Below are positions 16,693 to 25,376 of a stretch of 64,000 nucleotides of DNA, one piece after another. Below the pieces are notes generated by a model. That model saw only the letters and a program-made list of their open reading frames with translations, did no database searches and was not told where the DNA came from. Source of the stretch: Streptomyces dioscori (GTDB lineage Bacteria; Actinomycetota; Actinomycetes; Streptomycetales; Streptomycetaceae); NCBI RefSeq assembly GCF_003024195.1, contig NZ_KZ679048.1, forward strand, positions 330,418 through 394,417, in the 5' to 3' direction. A program made the position numbers and the translations under genes. How positions within the stretch are numbered: the first letter of the stretch is position 1; every line of letters begins with the position of its first letter.

Positions 16693-17729
16693 CGGTCACC
16701 GCTCCCAAGCCCGCCCCCGCCGCCGAGGTGCCCAAGTCCAGCGGCACCCGGCTGGTGGACCGCGTCTTCAAGATGCGCGAACTCGCCATCCTGCTGGTCT
16801 TCCTGGTGATGATCGTCATCACCCAGATCGGCAACAGCGACTTCCTCTCCGAGCAGGGCATCAAGGACCTCCTGCTGAACGCGACCATCCTCGTGCTGGT
16901 CGCCACCGGCCAGTCGCTGGTCGTCATCACCCGCAACGTCGACCTGTCCGTCGGTTCGACGCTCGGCATCAGCGCCTTCGCCGCCGGCACCTACCTGGAA
17001 GGCGGCGGCAACTCCGTCGTCGCGATCGTCCTCGCGGTCCTCCTCGGCGTCGGCTGCGGTCTGGTCAACGGACTGCTCGTCAGCCTCGGCCAGGTGCCCG
17101 CGCTCGTCGTCACCCTCGGCACGCTCTACATCATCCGCGGTATCGACTCTATCTGGGTCGGCTCCCGGCAGATCACCGCGGCGGGCCTGCCCGACGGCTT
17201 CATCGACTTCGGCTCCGGCGGCATCTCCGCCGTGCCGTACCTGGCGCTGATCGCGCTGGCGGTCCTGGTCGCCACCGCGTACTACCTCAAGCACTTCGGC
17301 AGCGGCCGCGAGCTGTACGCGCTCGGCTCCAACCCGGAGGCCGCCCGCCTCGCGGGTATCCCCGTACGCAAGCGGATCCTCGCCGCGTACACCTTCTGCG
17401 GAGCCCTCGCGGGCCTCGCCGGCGCGCTGTACCTCGCCCGGTTCGGCAACGTCGACTCCGGCACCGGCAACGGCTACGAACTCACCGTCGTCAGCGCGGT
17501 CGTGGTCGGTGGCGTCGTCTTCACCGGCGGCTCCGGCAGCGTCTACGGAGCGGCCCTCGGCGCGCTGCTCCTCACCTCCATCAACAGCGTGCTGCCCGCC
17601 CTCGGCGTCAGCTCCGTCTGGGTGCTCGCCATCAACGGCATCCTGCTCATCCTCGCCATCGCGGTCGACCGGATCGTCGCCCTGCGCGTGGCCACCGCAC
17701 TGAAGAAGAGGAACGCCCGCCATGGCTGA
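16689..17729 (+). CDS. rhaP: Rhamnose ABC importer permease 1
   Basis: A 346-residue CUT2-family permease (RbsC-like, BPD_transp_2) with about eight to ten membrane helices. The conserved VITRNVDLSVGSTLGISAFAAG and ALGSNPEAARLAGIPVRKR loop are visible. It forms a heterodimeric sugar channel with the following gene. GTG start overlapping the ATPase stop; its own 3' end overlaps the next gene by 8 nt, so the unit is fully coupled. Confidence 0.9.
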   Translation: MTVTAPKPAPAAEVPKSSGTRLVDRVFKMRELAILLVFLVMIVITQIGNSDFLSEQGIKDLLLNATILVLVATGQSLVVITRNVDLSVGSTLGISAFAAGTYLEGGGNSVVAIVLAVLLGVGCGLVNGLLVSLGQVPALVVTLGTLYIIRGIDSIWVGSRQITAAGLPDGFIDFGSGGISAVPYLALIALAVLVATAYYLKHFGSGRELYALGSNPEAARLAGIPVRKRILAAYTFCGALAGLAGALYLARFGNVDSGTGNGYELTVVSAVVVGGVVFTGGSGSVYGAALGALLLTSINSVLPALGVSSVWVLAINGILLILAIAVDRIVALRVATALKKRNARHG

Positions 17730-18714
17730 CTCCGCTCTCACGCGCGCCGTCCGCTGGGACACGGTCGTCGGTGCGCTCCTGATCGTCGTCCTGCTGCTCT
17801 CGTTCACCACCGTGGACGGTTTCGGCAACGCGCTCAACCTGTCGTTCCTCATCGGCAACACGCTGCCCATCGCGCTGATCGCCCTGCCGATGACCATGCT
17901 CGTGGTGTCCGGCGAGATCGACCTCTCGGTGGCCTCCACGGCCGGTCTGTCCGGCGCCGTGATGGGCGCCCTGTGGAACCAGGGCATGACCATCGAGACG
18001 ATCATCCCGATCTGTCTGCTTCTCGGAGTGGTGTGCGGGCTGATCAACGGGCTGCTCGTGACCCGCCTGGGACTGCCGTCCCTGGCCGTCACCATCGGCA
18101 CGCTCGCCGCCTACCGGGGCATCGCGCAGATCGTGCTCGGCTCCGACGCGGTGACCGACTTCCCCACCCAGTACCTGGACTTCGCGGCCGGCCGCCTCGG
18201 GGACACCTTCATCCCGTACGCGTTCCTGCCCTTCCTGGTGCTGCTCGCGATCGCCGTGGTCGCGCTGCACGCCACCCCGTTCGGGCGATCCCTGTTCGCG
18301 GTCGGCGCCAACGAGGAGGCCGCGCGGTTCGCCGGCATCCGCGTCAAGCGGCAGAAGCTGATCCTGTTCACCGTGACCGGACTGATGGCCTCGCTGACCG
18401 GCATCTTCTGGGCGCTGCACTACGCGAGCGCGCGGTACGACAACGCCACGGGGCTCGAACTGTCCGTCGTGGCAGCCGTGCTCCTGGGCGGGATCGACTT
18501 CGACGGCGGCAAGGGGACGCTGGGCGGGGCCATCGCCGGTGTCTTCCTGCTCGGCGCCTTGCAGAACGTGATGAGTCTGCAGGATGTCTCCGCGCAGTCG
18601 CAGATCGTCGTCACGGGTGTGCTGCTTGTGCTCTCCGTGCTCGGGCCTCGCGTGGCACGGCAGGTTTCCGTTGCACGGGCCGGGCGCCGGGCGGCGCGCA
18701 GTTCCACAGGTTAG
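17722..18714 (+). CDS. rhaQ: Rhamnose ABC importer permease 2
   Basis: A 330-residue permease paralogous to the previous gene, with the CUT2 hallmark MLVVSGEIDLSVASTAGLSG and AVGANEEAARFAGIRVKR. Starts at ATG inside the end of the first permease. About 120 bp then separate it from the binding-protein gene; that gap holds a copy of the dispersed repeat, which may tune expression between membrane and binding-protein components. Confidence 0.9.
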   Translation: MADSALTRAVRWDTVVGALLIVVLLLSFTTVDGFGNALNLSFLIGNTLPIALIALPMTMLVVSGEIDLSVASTAGLSGAVMGALWNQGMTIETIIPICLLLGVVCGLINGLLVTRLGLPSLAVTIGTLAAYRGIAQIVLGSDAVTDFPTQYLDFAAGRLGDTFIPYAFLPFLVLLAIAVVALHATPFGRSLFAVGANEEAARFAGIRVKRQKLILFTVTGLMASLTGIFWALHYASARYDNATGLELSVVAAVLLGGIDFDGGKGTLGGAIAGVFLLGALQNVMSLQDVSAQSQIVVTGVLLVLSVLGPRVARQVSVARAGRRAARSSTG

Positions 18715-18750
18715 GCCGGCAGGGCTCTGCTGGTCAGGTAGTTCGTCAGC

Positions 18751-18795
18751 TGCGGGTCCGTCGTGGCTGGTCGCGCAGTTCCTCGCGCCCCTGAA
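18751..18795. repeat. Dispersed repeat copy between permease 2 and binding protein
   Basis: TGCGGGTCCGTCGTGGCTGG followed by TCGCGCAGTTCCTCGCGCCCC: the same element as at 9976 and 32882, with one or two substitutions. It lies inside the rhamnose transport operon rather than at its end. Confidence 0.8.
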
Positions 18796-18833
18796 GACGG
18801 GCGTGCCGTACTCACCCTTGTAAAGGACCCATC

Positions 18834-19919
18834 ATGCGCAAGTCATCCCTCCGCCGAGCCTGTGCGGTTCTCGCTGCCACCACCTCTCTGGCCCTGGCCC
18901 TCACCGCCTGTGGCGGGGGGACCTCCAAGGACGACGTCAAGGACGAGGGCGGCTCGAACGCGGCGGCCGGCAAGGCCGACCCGAACGCGGCCACCAAGAA
19001 GGGCCTGACCGTCGGCTTCCTCCCCAAGCAGGTCAACAACCCGTACTTCACCTCCTCCGACAAGGGCGGCGAGAAGGCCCTCATCGAGCTGGGCTCGAAG
19101 TACAAGGAGGTCGGCACCAACAGCGGCACCGACACCGCGGGTCAGGTCTCCTACGTCAACACGCTCACCCAGCAGCAGGTCGACGCCATCGCCGTGTCCG
19201 CGCAGGACCCGGGCGCGCTGTGCACCTCGCTGAAGCAGGCCATGAAGAACGACATCAAGGTCGTCACCTACGACTCGGACACCAAGACGGACTGCCGCAA
19301 CGCCTTCGTGTCGCAGGCCAGCGCCGAGGACCTGGGCCGCACCGAGGTGCAGCTGCTCGCCGAGCAGATCGGCTACAAGGGTGAGATCGCGATCCTGTCC
19401 GCCGCGCAGACCGCGACGAACCAGAACACCTGGATCGACTTCATGAAGGACGAGCTGAAGGACCCGAAGTACAAGGACATCAAGCTCGTCAAGACCGCCT
19501 ACGGCAACGACGACGCCCAGCAGTCCTTCCAGCAGACCCAGGGCCTGCTCCAGGAGTACCCGAAGCTGAAGGGGATCATCTCCCCGACCACGGTCGGCAT
19601 CAAGGCCGCCGCTCAGTACCTGTCGGGTTCCAAGTACAAGGGCAAGGTCAAGCTGACCGGCCTCGGCACCCCCAACGACATGCGCAAGTACGTCAAGAAC
19701 GGCACCGTCGAGGCGTTCGAGCTGTGGGACCCGGCGAAGCTCGGCGAGCTGGCCGCCCGTACCTCCGTCGCGCTGGTCTCCGGCCAGATCACCGGCAAGG
19801 AGGGCGAGACCTTCAAGGCCGGCGACATGGGCGAGTACACCATCGGCAAGGACGGCGTGATCAACCTCGGCAAGCCGACCGTGTTCAACGCCAAGAACAT
19901 CGACCAGTTCGACTTCTGA
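18834..19919 (+). CDS. rhaS: Rhamnose-binding lipoprotein
   Basis: A 361-residue periplasmic-binding-protein-like lipoprotein (RhaS/RbsB class) with lipobox LALTACGGG. The mature part shows the ribose-binding-protein-like LTVGFLPKQVNNPYF and the VTYDSDTKTDCRNAFVSQAS segment typical of rhamnose-binding RhaS. It captures L-rhamnose outside the membrane and feeds the CUT2 permeases. The adjacent mutarotase supports rhamnose over ribose or AI-2 as ligand. Confidence 0.9.
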   Translation: MRKSSLRRACAVLAATTSLALALTACGGGTSKDDVKDEGGSNAAAGKADPNAATKKGLTVGFLPKQVNNPYFTSSDKGGEKALIELGSKYKEVGTNSGTDTAGQVSYVNTLTQQQVDAIAVSAQDPGALCTSLKQAMKNDIKVVTYDSDTKTDCRNAFVSQASAEDLGRTEVQLLAEQIGYKGEIAILSAAQTATNQNTWIDFMKDELKDPKYKDIKLVKTAYGNDDAQQSFQQTQGLLQEYPKLKGIISPTTVGIKAAAQYLSGSKYKGKVKLTGLGTPNDMRKYVKNGTVEAFELWDPAKLGELAARTSVALVSGQITGKEGETFKAGDMGEYTIGKDGVINLGKPTVFNAKNIDQFDF

Positions 19920-20002
19920 GCCGGGCGCCCGCAGCAGGGCCGCCCTCCGCGTCGCGGGCGGCCCGGCCGACGGCACCCACCCACGACCCGGAGTGGTTCT
20001 TC

Positions 20003-20323
20003 ATGCAGCGTGTCTGTTTCCTGCTCAAGGTCCGCGCGGACCGGCTCGACGAGTACCGCGAGAGGCACACCACCGTGTGGCCCGAGATGCAGGAGGCGCT
20101 CTCGGCCACCGGCTGGCACAACTACTCGCTCTTCCTGCGCGAGGACGGTCTGCTGGTCGGCTACCTGGAGACCGAGGACTTCGCGGCCGCGCAGGCGGGC
20201 ATGGAGGCCACCGGGGTCAACGCCCGCTGGCAGGCCGAGATGGCGCCGTTCTTCGAAGCGCTGGACGGCGCCCGACCGGACGAAGCCATGAAGCCGCTGA
20301 CCGAGGTGTTCCACCTCGCCTGA
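20003..20323 (+). CDS. rhaM: L-rhamnose mutarotase
   Basis: A 106-residue ferredoxin-like fold protein of the RhaM/RhaU family that interconverts alpha and beta L-rhamnopyranose and so supplies the isomerase. Start MQRVCFLLKVRADRLDEYRERH and ATGWHNYSLFLREDGLLVGY are family signatures; the length is normal. It begins 83 bp after the binding-protein gene and should belong to the same operon. Its presence makes the sugar assignment of the whole cluster firm. Confidence 0.94.
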   Translation: MQRVCFLLKVRADRLDEYRERHTTVWPEMQEALSATGWHNYSLFLREDGLLVGYLETEDFAAAQAGMEATGVNARWQAEMAPFFEALDGARPDEAMKPLTEVFHLA

Positions 20324-20438
20324 CGACCCACCGACCCACCGACACCGACCCATCGAGCCGCCGACCCATCCGCCCGATCACCGTGCTCTTCCCCCGCACG
20401 TTCCCCTCCTCGTCCCCACACGCCAAGGAGCCCCGGAC

Positions 20439-21860
20439 ATGAAGAGACGCACCCTGCTGGCGACCGCCCTGCTCGGTACCGTCGCGGCCCCGGCCCTCGC
20501 CGGTACCGCCAGGGCGGCGGCCCCAGGACCCTCGATAACCCGGACCGGGACCACCACGCTCGACAGCCAGGCCATCTTCTTCGTCTCCTACGACGGCCTG
20601 GTCAACAACAACTCGTTCCAGAAGAACGCCCTGCTCACCCACAAGGGCTACCAGTACGCCGCCTGGTACACCGCCGACCGCAACGCCGTCATCGGCCGGC
20701 GCGTGCTCGGCGCGAGCACCTGGTCGACCGTCAAGGCCGGACACACCCTGCGGTACGACGACTCCCACAACGTCATCTCCATGGGCGTCTCCAAGTCCGA
20801 CGGCCGTCTGCACCTCCACATGGACTCGCACAGCGACGGCTTCACCTACGTGAAGTCGGTGGCCGGGCTCATGGACAACCCCTCGGGCCTGAGCTGGACC
20901 GCGAGCCGCTTCGGCGCGCCCCAGTCCACGCTCGACGGGCTCGCGCTCACCTCGCAGTTCACGTACCCGCAGTTCGTCTCCACGCCCGACGGGAAGCTGC
21001 AGCTCAGCTACCGCGTGGGGGTGTCCGGTAACGGCCGCAACGCCCTCGCCGAGTACAACGGCACGTCCTGGACGGTCCTCGGCGAGTGGAGCAGTTCCAC
21101 CGGCACGTACACCAGCGAGCACGGCTCCAGCGGCGTCCGCAACATGTACCTGCACGGCATCGACTACGACCGCAACGGGCGGCTGCACTCCTTCTTCACC
21201 TGGCGCGAGCAGAACGGCGCGGTGATGTGCAACAGCGGCGGCCTCACCAACCACGACACCGGTTACGTCTACTCGGACGACCGCGGCCGGACCTGGCGCA
21301 ACAACGCGGGCACGGTCGTCGGCACCACCGGCACCTCGAACACGGTCGCCGTCACCGACAGCGGCCTGGTCGTCGACGCCCTCAACCCGGACCACTCCCT
21401 GATGAACCAGGAGAGCCAGGCCACCGACTCCGCCGGCCGCCCGCACGCGATCATCAGTTACGTCCCCGGCCGCTTCGGCCAGTGCACCACCAACTATGTC
21501 GCCGACCGGACGGCCAACGGCCGCGCCTTCCACGTACGCAAGACGGCCGCCGGAGCCTGGAGCAAGACCGAGATACCGATCGCCCTGAACTCCAGCCAGC
21601 GCACCCGGCTGGTCCTCGACAAGTACGACAACGCGTACGCGATCCTGCCCTACGGCCGTATCGCCGCCGCTTCGGCCGCCTCCGGACACACCGACTGGAC
21701 GACCCTGTTCGACGGCAGCGGACTCGACGCCTTCGGTGAGGTCCTCGTCGACGAGACGCGGATCGCCCAGGACGGCGTACTGTCCATCCTTCACCAGGTC
21801 AGGTCCACCGGTACGACGCCGTCGGCACTGCGTGTCATCGACTTCGGACTGCCCGCGTGA
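20439..21860 (+). CDS. Secreted BNR_4-type beta-propeller, probable rhamnose-releasing lyase/hydrolase
   Basis: A 473-residue secreted protein with a twin-arginine-like signal (MKRRTLLATALLG, cleavage near ARA). The mature part looks like a seven-bladed propeller of the BNR_4 class. DDSHNVISMGVSKSDGRLHL and MDSHSDGFTY are its most diagnostic histidine-rich segments. This fold houses ulvan lyases (PL24/PL25), rhamnosidase GH145 and rhamnose-glucuronate lyases (PL42). Placed between the mutarotase and LacI genes of a rhamnose operon, it most likely frees L-rhamnose or unsaturated oligosaccharides from rhamnose-glucuronate polymers such as gum arabic or ulvan. The exact family and reaction are undetermined. 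Confidence 0.75.
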   Translation: MKRRTLLATALLGTVAAPALAGTARAAAPGPSITRTGTTTLDSQAIFFVSYDGLVNNNSFQKNALLTHKGYQYAAWYTADRNAVIGRRVLGASTWSTVKAGHTLRYDDSHNVISMGVSKSDGRLHLHMDSHSDGFTYVKSVAGLMDNPSGLSWTASRFGAPQSTLDGLALTSQFTYPQFVSTPDGKLQLSYRVGVSGNGRNALAEYNGTSWTVLGEWSSSTGTYTSEHGSSGVRNMYLHGIDYDRNGRLHSFFTWREQNGAVMCNSGGLTNHDTGYVYSDDRGRTWRNNAGTVVGTTGTSNTVAVTDSGLVVDALNPDHSLMNQESQATDSAGRPHAIISYVPGRFGQCTTNYVADRTANGRAFHVRKTAAGAWSKTEIPIALNSSQRTRLVLDKYDNAYAILPYGRIAAASAASGHTDWTTLFDGSGLDAFGEVLVDETRIAQDGVLSILHQVRSTGTTPSALRVIDFGLPA

Positions 21861-21939
21861 GGGAGTCCGTTCCGGGTGGGCGCGCGGGTAATGTGACTGC
21901 GTGCCCACCACTCCCCGTTCTCCCGGAGGTAACCGCCTG

Positions 21940-22965
21940 ATGGCCCAGTCGGTGGGTATCAAGGACGTCGCCCGAGTCGCCGGAGTCTCCGTCGGCACGG
22001 TCTCGAACGTCATCAACCGCCCCGACACGGTGGCCTCGGAGACCCGCGCCCGCGTGCTCTCCGCCATCGACCGGCTCGGTTACGTCCGCAGCGAGTCGGC
22101 GCGGCAGCTGCGCGCCGGACGCAGCCGGATCATGGGCCTGCTCGTCCTCGACATGGGCAACCCCTTCTTCGTGGACGTGGCGCGCGGCGCCGAGCGGGCC
22201 GCGCGAGAGGCCGGGCTCGGTGTGATGGTCTGCAACAGCGCGCAGAGCGCCGGCGAGGAGGCCGACTATCTGTCGCTCTTCGCCGAACAGCGCGTGAGGG
22301 GCGTCCTGTTGACCCCCGCCGACGCGACCGGGCGCAACATAGAGGCGTTCCGCCGGCACGGCATCCCCTTCGTCCTCGTCGACCGTGTGGCCGAGGGCAC
22401 CACCGAGTGCTCGGTGTCCGTCGACGACGTCGCGGGCGGCGCGCTCGCCGTACGGCATCTGATCGACGCGGGCCACCGCTCCATCGCCTACGTGAGCGGG
22501 CCGCCCGGACTCACCCAGGTCACCGACCGCCGCACGGGTGCCATGAACGCCCTCGCCGAGGCCGGACTCGGCCCGGAGTGCCTGCGCGAGCTGCCCACCG
22601 AGCGCCTCGACGTGGCCGCGGGCCGCGACGCGGGCGCCAGGCTCCTCGGCCTCGCGGAGCGCCCCACCGCCGTCTTCTGCGCCAACGACCTGCTCGCCCT
22701 CGGCGTGCTGCAGGCGGTGTTCGCGGCCGGGGTGAGCGTCCCGGACGACCTCGCGATCGTCGGCTACGACGACATCGAGTTCGCCGCGGCGGCGGCCGTC
22801 CCGCTGACCTCGGTGCGCCAGCCCGCCGTGACCATGGGCGCGCTCGCCGCGGAACTCCTCCTGGAGGAGACCGAGGCCGCCGCGGCTCCCGGCGGCCACC
22901 AGCACCGGCGCGTGGTCCTCCAGCCGGAACTGGTGGTGCGGCGCTCCAGCCTCCCACCGCGCTGA
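21940..22965 (+). CDS. LacI-family regulator, probable rhamnose repressor
   Basis: A 341-residue LacI/GalR regulator with an N-terminal helix-turn-helix and hinge (GIKDVARVAGVSVGTVSNVINRP) and a periplasmic-binding-protein-like effector domain. ATG at 21940 is chosen over the GTG at 21901 because GGAGGT lies 9 nt upstream. It sits at the end of the rhamnose block. The TGAAAC-N2-TTCA palindromes at the two divergent rha promoters are plausible targets, with L-rhamnose or L-rhamnulose as inducer. Both points are inferred from position. Confidence 0.9.
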   Translation: MAQSVGIKDVARVAGVSVGTVSNVINRPDTVASETRARVLSAIDRLGYVRSESARQLRAGRSRIMGLLVLDMGNPFFVDVARGAERAAREAGLGVMVCNSAQSAGEEADYLSLFAEQRVRGVLLTPADATGRNIEAFRRHGIPFVLVDRVAEGTTECSVSVDDVAGGALAVRHLIDAGHRSIAYVSGPPGLTQVTDRRTGAMNALAEAGLGPECLRELPTERLDVAAGRDAGARLLGLAERPTAVFCANDLLALGVLQAVFAAGVSVPDDLAIVGYDDIEFAAAAAVPLTSVRQPAVTMGALAAELLLEETEAAAAPGGHQHRRVVLQPELVVRRSSLPPR

Positions 22966-23144
22966 GGTGGCGTTCCGGGCCGTGCGGTGGTGCTGAGCGG
23001 TTGGTCAGTACGTTCCTGTTTCCCCACTGTTCACCGCCTGATCGGCCGGTCAGTACGGATTTCTTGATCCCCGGCCTCGGCTCGCCGGAGAACTTGTGCT
23101 GAACTGGTTCGCGGTCAGGAATCCGTCCGTCTCAGGAGCCCCTT

Positions 23145-24446
23145 TTGAGCACCAGTTACCGTCAGCCCGGTGTCGTCCTCAGCGACCGCCGGTTCACCGT
23201 GCCCCTCGATCACGACGCCCCCACCGGCGAGACGATCGAGCTGTACGCCCGTGAGGTGGTCGCGAGCGACCAGGCGGACCAGGACCTGCCCTGGCTGGTG
23301 TACCTCCAGGGAGGGCCCGGTTTCGGCGCCAACCGCTTCGTGGGCAAGCAGGCCTGGCTGGGCCGCGCCCTGGAGGAGTACCGCGTCCTGCTGCTCGACC
23401 AGCGGGGCACCGGCAGCTCCACGCCCGCCAACCGGCAGACGCTCCCGCTGCGCGGCGGACCCCGCGAACAGGCCGACCATCTCGCGCTGTTCCGCGCCGA
23501 CTCCATCGTTCGCGACTGCGAGGCGATCCGCCCGGCCGTCACCGGTGGCGCCCCCTGGGCCGTCCTCGGCCAGAGCTTCGGCGGCTTCTGCGCGACCCAC
23601 TACCTCTCCACGGCGCCCGAGGGCCTGAGCACGGCCCTCATCACCGGCGGCCTGCCGACCCTCGACGGCCACGCCGACGACGTCTACCGGGCCGCGTACC
23701 CGCGTATCGAGCGCAAGGTCGCCTCGCACTACGCGCGTTACCCCCAGGACGTCGAGCGGGCCCGCCGGATCGCCGAGTACGTCCTGCTCAACGAGCCCGT
23801 CCTGCACAACGGTTACCGGCTCACCGTCGAGGCCTTCCAGTCCCTCGGCATCCTCCTCGGCGGCGGCGAGGGCAGCCACCGGCTGCACTACCTCCTGGAG
23901 AACGCCTTCGTCCGCACCGCCCAGGGCGCGGCTCTCTCCGACGCCTTCCAGGAGGAGGTCCAGTCCCTCCTCTCGTACGCCGGACATCCCCTGTACGCCC
24001 TGGTCCACGAGGCCTGCTACGCCCAGGGCGAGCGCCCCACCGCCTGGTCCGCCGAGCGGGTCCGCGCCGACTTCCCCCAGTTCGACGCGGCCAAGAGCCT
24101 CGCGGGCGACGGCCCCGTCCTGTTCACCGGCGAGTCCGTCCACCCCTGGACCTTCGACTGCGACCCGGCCCTGCGCCCGCTGCGCGAGACCGCGGACCTG
24201 CTGGCCGAGCGCACCGACTGGCCCGTCCTGTACGACCCCGCCCGCCTCGCCGCCAACGAGGTCCCCGTCGCCGCGGCCGTCTACCACGACGACATGTACG
24301 TCGACACGGACCACGCCCTGCGGACGGCCCGCACGATCCGCGGCCTGCGCACCTACGTCACGGACGAGTTCGAGCACGACGGAGTGAGAGCGGGCGGCCC
24401 CCGGGTCCTGGACCGCCTCCTGTCCCTGGCAAGGGACGAGGCCTGA
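23145..24446 (+). CDS. Alpha/beta hydrolase, proline iminopeptidase-like (S33)
   Basis: A 433-residue cytoplasmic hydrolase with the S33 oxyanion motif GGPGFG (about 58-63), LLLDQRGTGSSTP, the nucleophile elbow GQSFGG and a C-terminal DEFEHDGVRAGG region that may supply the catalytic His. S33 enzymes remove N-terminal proline or other residues from peptides. It starts at TTG with CAGGAG about 7 nt upstream. Shares no clear operon with its neighbours; a dispersed repeat lies just downstream. Confidence 0.85.
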   Translation: MSTSYRQPGVVLSDRRFTVPLDHDAPTGETIELYAREVVASDQADQDLPWLVYLQGGPGFGANRFVGKQAWLGRALEEYRVLLLDQRGTGSSTPANRQTLPLRGGPREQADHLALFRADSIVRDCEAIRPAVTGGAPWAVLGQSFGGFCATHYLSTAPEGLSTALITGGLPTLDGHADDVYRAAYPRIERKVASHYARYPQDVERARRIAEYVLLNEPVLHNGYRLTVEAFQSLGILLGGGEGSHRLHYLLENAFVRTAQGAALSDAFQEEVQSLLSYAGHPLYALVHEACYAQGERPTAWSAERVRADFPQFDAAKSLAGDGPVLFTGESVHPWTFDCDPALRPLRETADLLAERTDWPVLYDPARLAANEVPVAAAVYHDDMYVDTDHALRTARTIRGLRTYVTDEFEHDGVRAGGPRVLDRLLSLARDEA

Positions 24447-24450
24447 CCCT

Positions 24451-24490
24451 TCAGGGGCGCGGGGAACTGCGCGGCCGGCCACACCGGACC
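24451..24490. repeat. Dispersed repeat copy downstream of the S33 hydrolase
   Basis: AGGGGCGCGGGGAACTGCGC (in TTCAGGGGCGC context) followed by GGCCGGCCACACCGGACCC: the forward orientation of the repeat, only 5 bp after the hydrolase stop codon. Position fits a 3'-UTR hairpin. Confidence 0.8.
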
Positions 24491-24510
24491 CCCGTCCCTA
24501 GTCTGATCCC

Positions 24511-25287
24511 ATGACGAGATTCAACGATCACGCGGTCCTGATCACAGCCGCGGGCCAGGGCATCGGCGAGGCGACGGCACACCGCTTCGCCGCGGAAGGC
24601 GCGAACGTGCTGGTCACGGACCGCGACGCGACCCGTGCCAAGCGGGTGGCCGACGCGATCGAGGCGGCAGGCGGCACGGCGGTCCCGTACGCGTGCGACG
24701 TGGCCGACCCCGCCGCCGTCGACGCGGCGGTCACCACGGCGGTGGACTCCTTCGGCCGCCTGGACGTGCTGGTCAACAACGCCTACGCGTGCCACACCGA
24801 CCCCGCCTCCTTCGAGGAGCACGAGGACGGCCCCTGGTACGAGGACTTCGAGATCACCCTGCACGGCGCGTACCGCTGCATCCGCGCGGCCCTGCCGCAT
24901 CTGGTGGCCGCGGGCGGACGAGGGGCGATCGTCAACATCGGCTCGGTCAACGCCGAGCAGCACTTCGGCTCCCACGCGTACAGCGCGGCCAAGGCGGCAC
25001 TGGCCTCGCTGACCCGTACGGTCGCCGTCGAATCGGCCCCGAGGGGTGTCCGGGTGAATCTCGTCGAGCCGGGCACCATCCGGACCAACGCCTGGGACGG
25101 CCGCGGCGAGTTCCTCGAACGCGCCGCCGCCCACTACCCGTTGGGGCGGGTCGGCGAGCCCGCCGACATCGCGTCCGCCGTCGCCTTCCTGGCCTCGGCG
25201 GACGCGGCCTGGATCACCGGAGTGACGCTGCCGGTCGACGGCGGCCTGCTGGTGAGCAACCTGGCGATGATCCGCGACATGTCCTGA
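24511..25287 (+). CDS. Short-chain dehydrogenase/reductase
   Basis: A 258-residue classical SDR. The nucleotide loop TAAGQGIGEA is near 11-20, NNAYA near 88 replaces the usual NNAG, catalytic Ser is in NIGSVN and YSAAK carries the Tyr/Lys pair. The end IRTNAWDG and terminal GVTLPVDGG are normal for the family. Substrate unknown. It follows the hydrolase by 64 bp across a repeat. Confidence 0.88.
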   Translation: MTRFNDHAVLITAAGQGIGEATAHRFAAEGANVLVTDRDATRAKRVADAIEAAGGTAVPYACDVADPAAVDAAVTTAVDSFGRLDVLVNNAYACHTDPASFEEHEDGPWYEDFEITLHGAYRCIRAALPHLVAAGGRGAIVNIGSVNAEQHFGSHAYSAAKAALASLTRTVAVESAPRGVRVNLVEPGTIRTNAWDGRGEFLERAAAHYPLGRVGEPADIASAVAFLASADAAWITGVTLPVDGGLLVSNLAMIRDMS

Positions 25288-25376
25288 GGCCGAGCGACCC
25301 GACAGCCGGTACGGGGGAGGAGCTGAACCATGCTCGTGGTGATCACCACGGGCGCGCCCTGCGTACGCTGGGAGAC

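Noticed and set aside
15453..18101. Minus-strand open frame of 882 codons opposite the rhamnose transporter genes
   Set aside because: The plus strand encodes clear ABC ATPase and permease motifs there. The antisense frame is biased, low in hydrophobic order and typical of high-GC shadows.
23003..23057. GGTCAGTACG direct repeat before the S33 hydrolase
   Set aside because: Two 10-bp copies 45 bp apart are not symmetric and could arise by chance.
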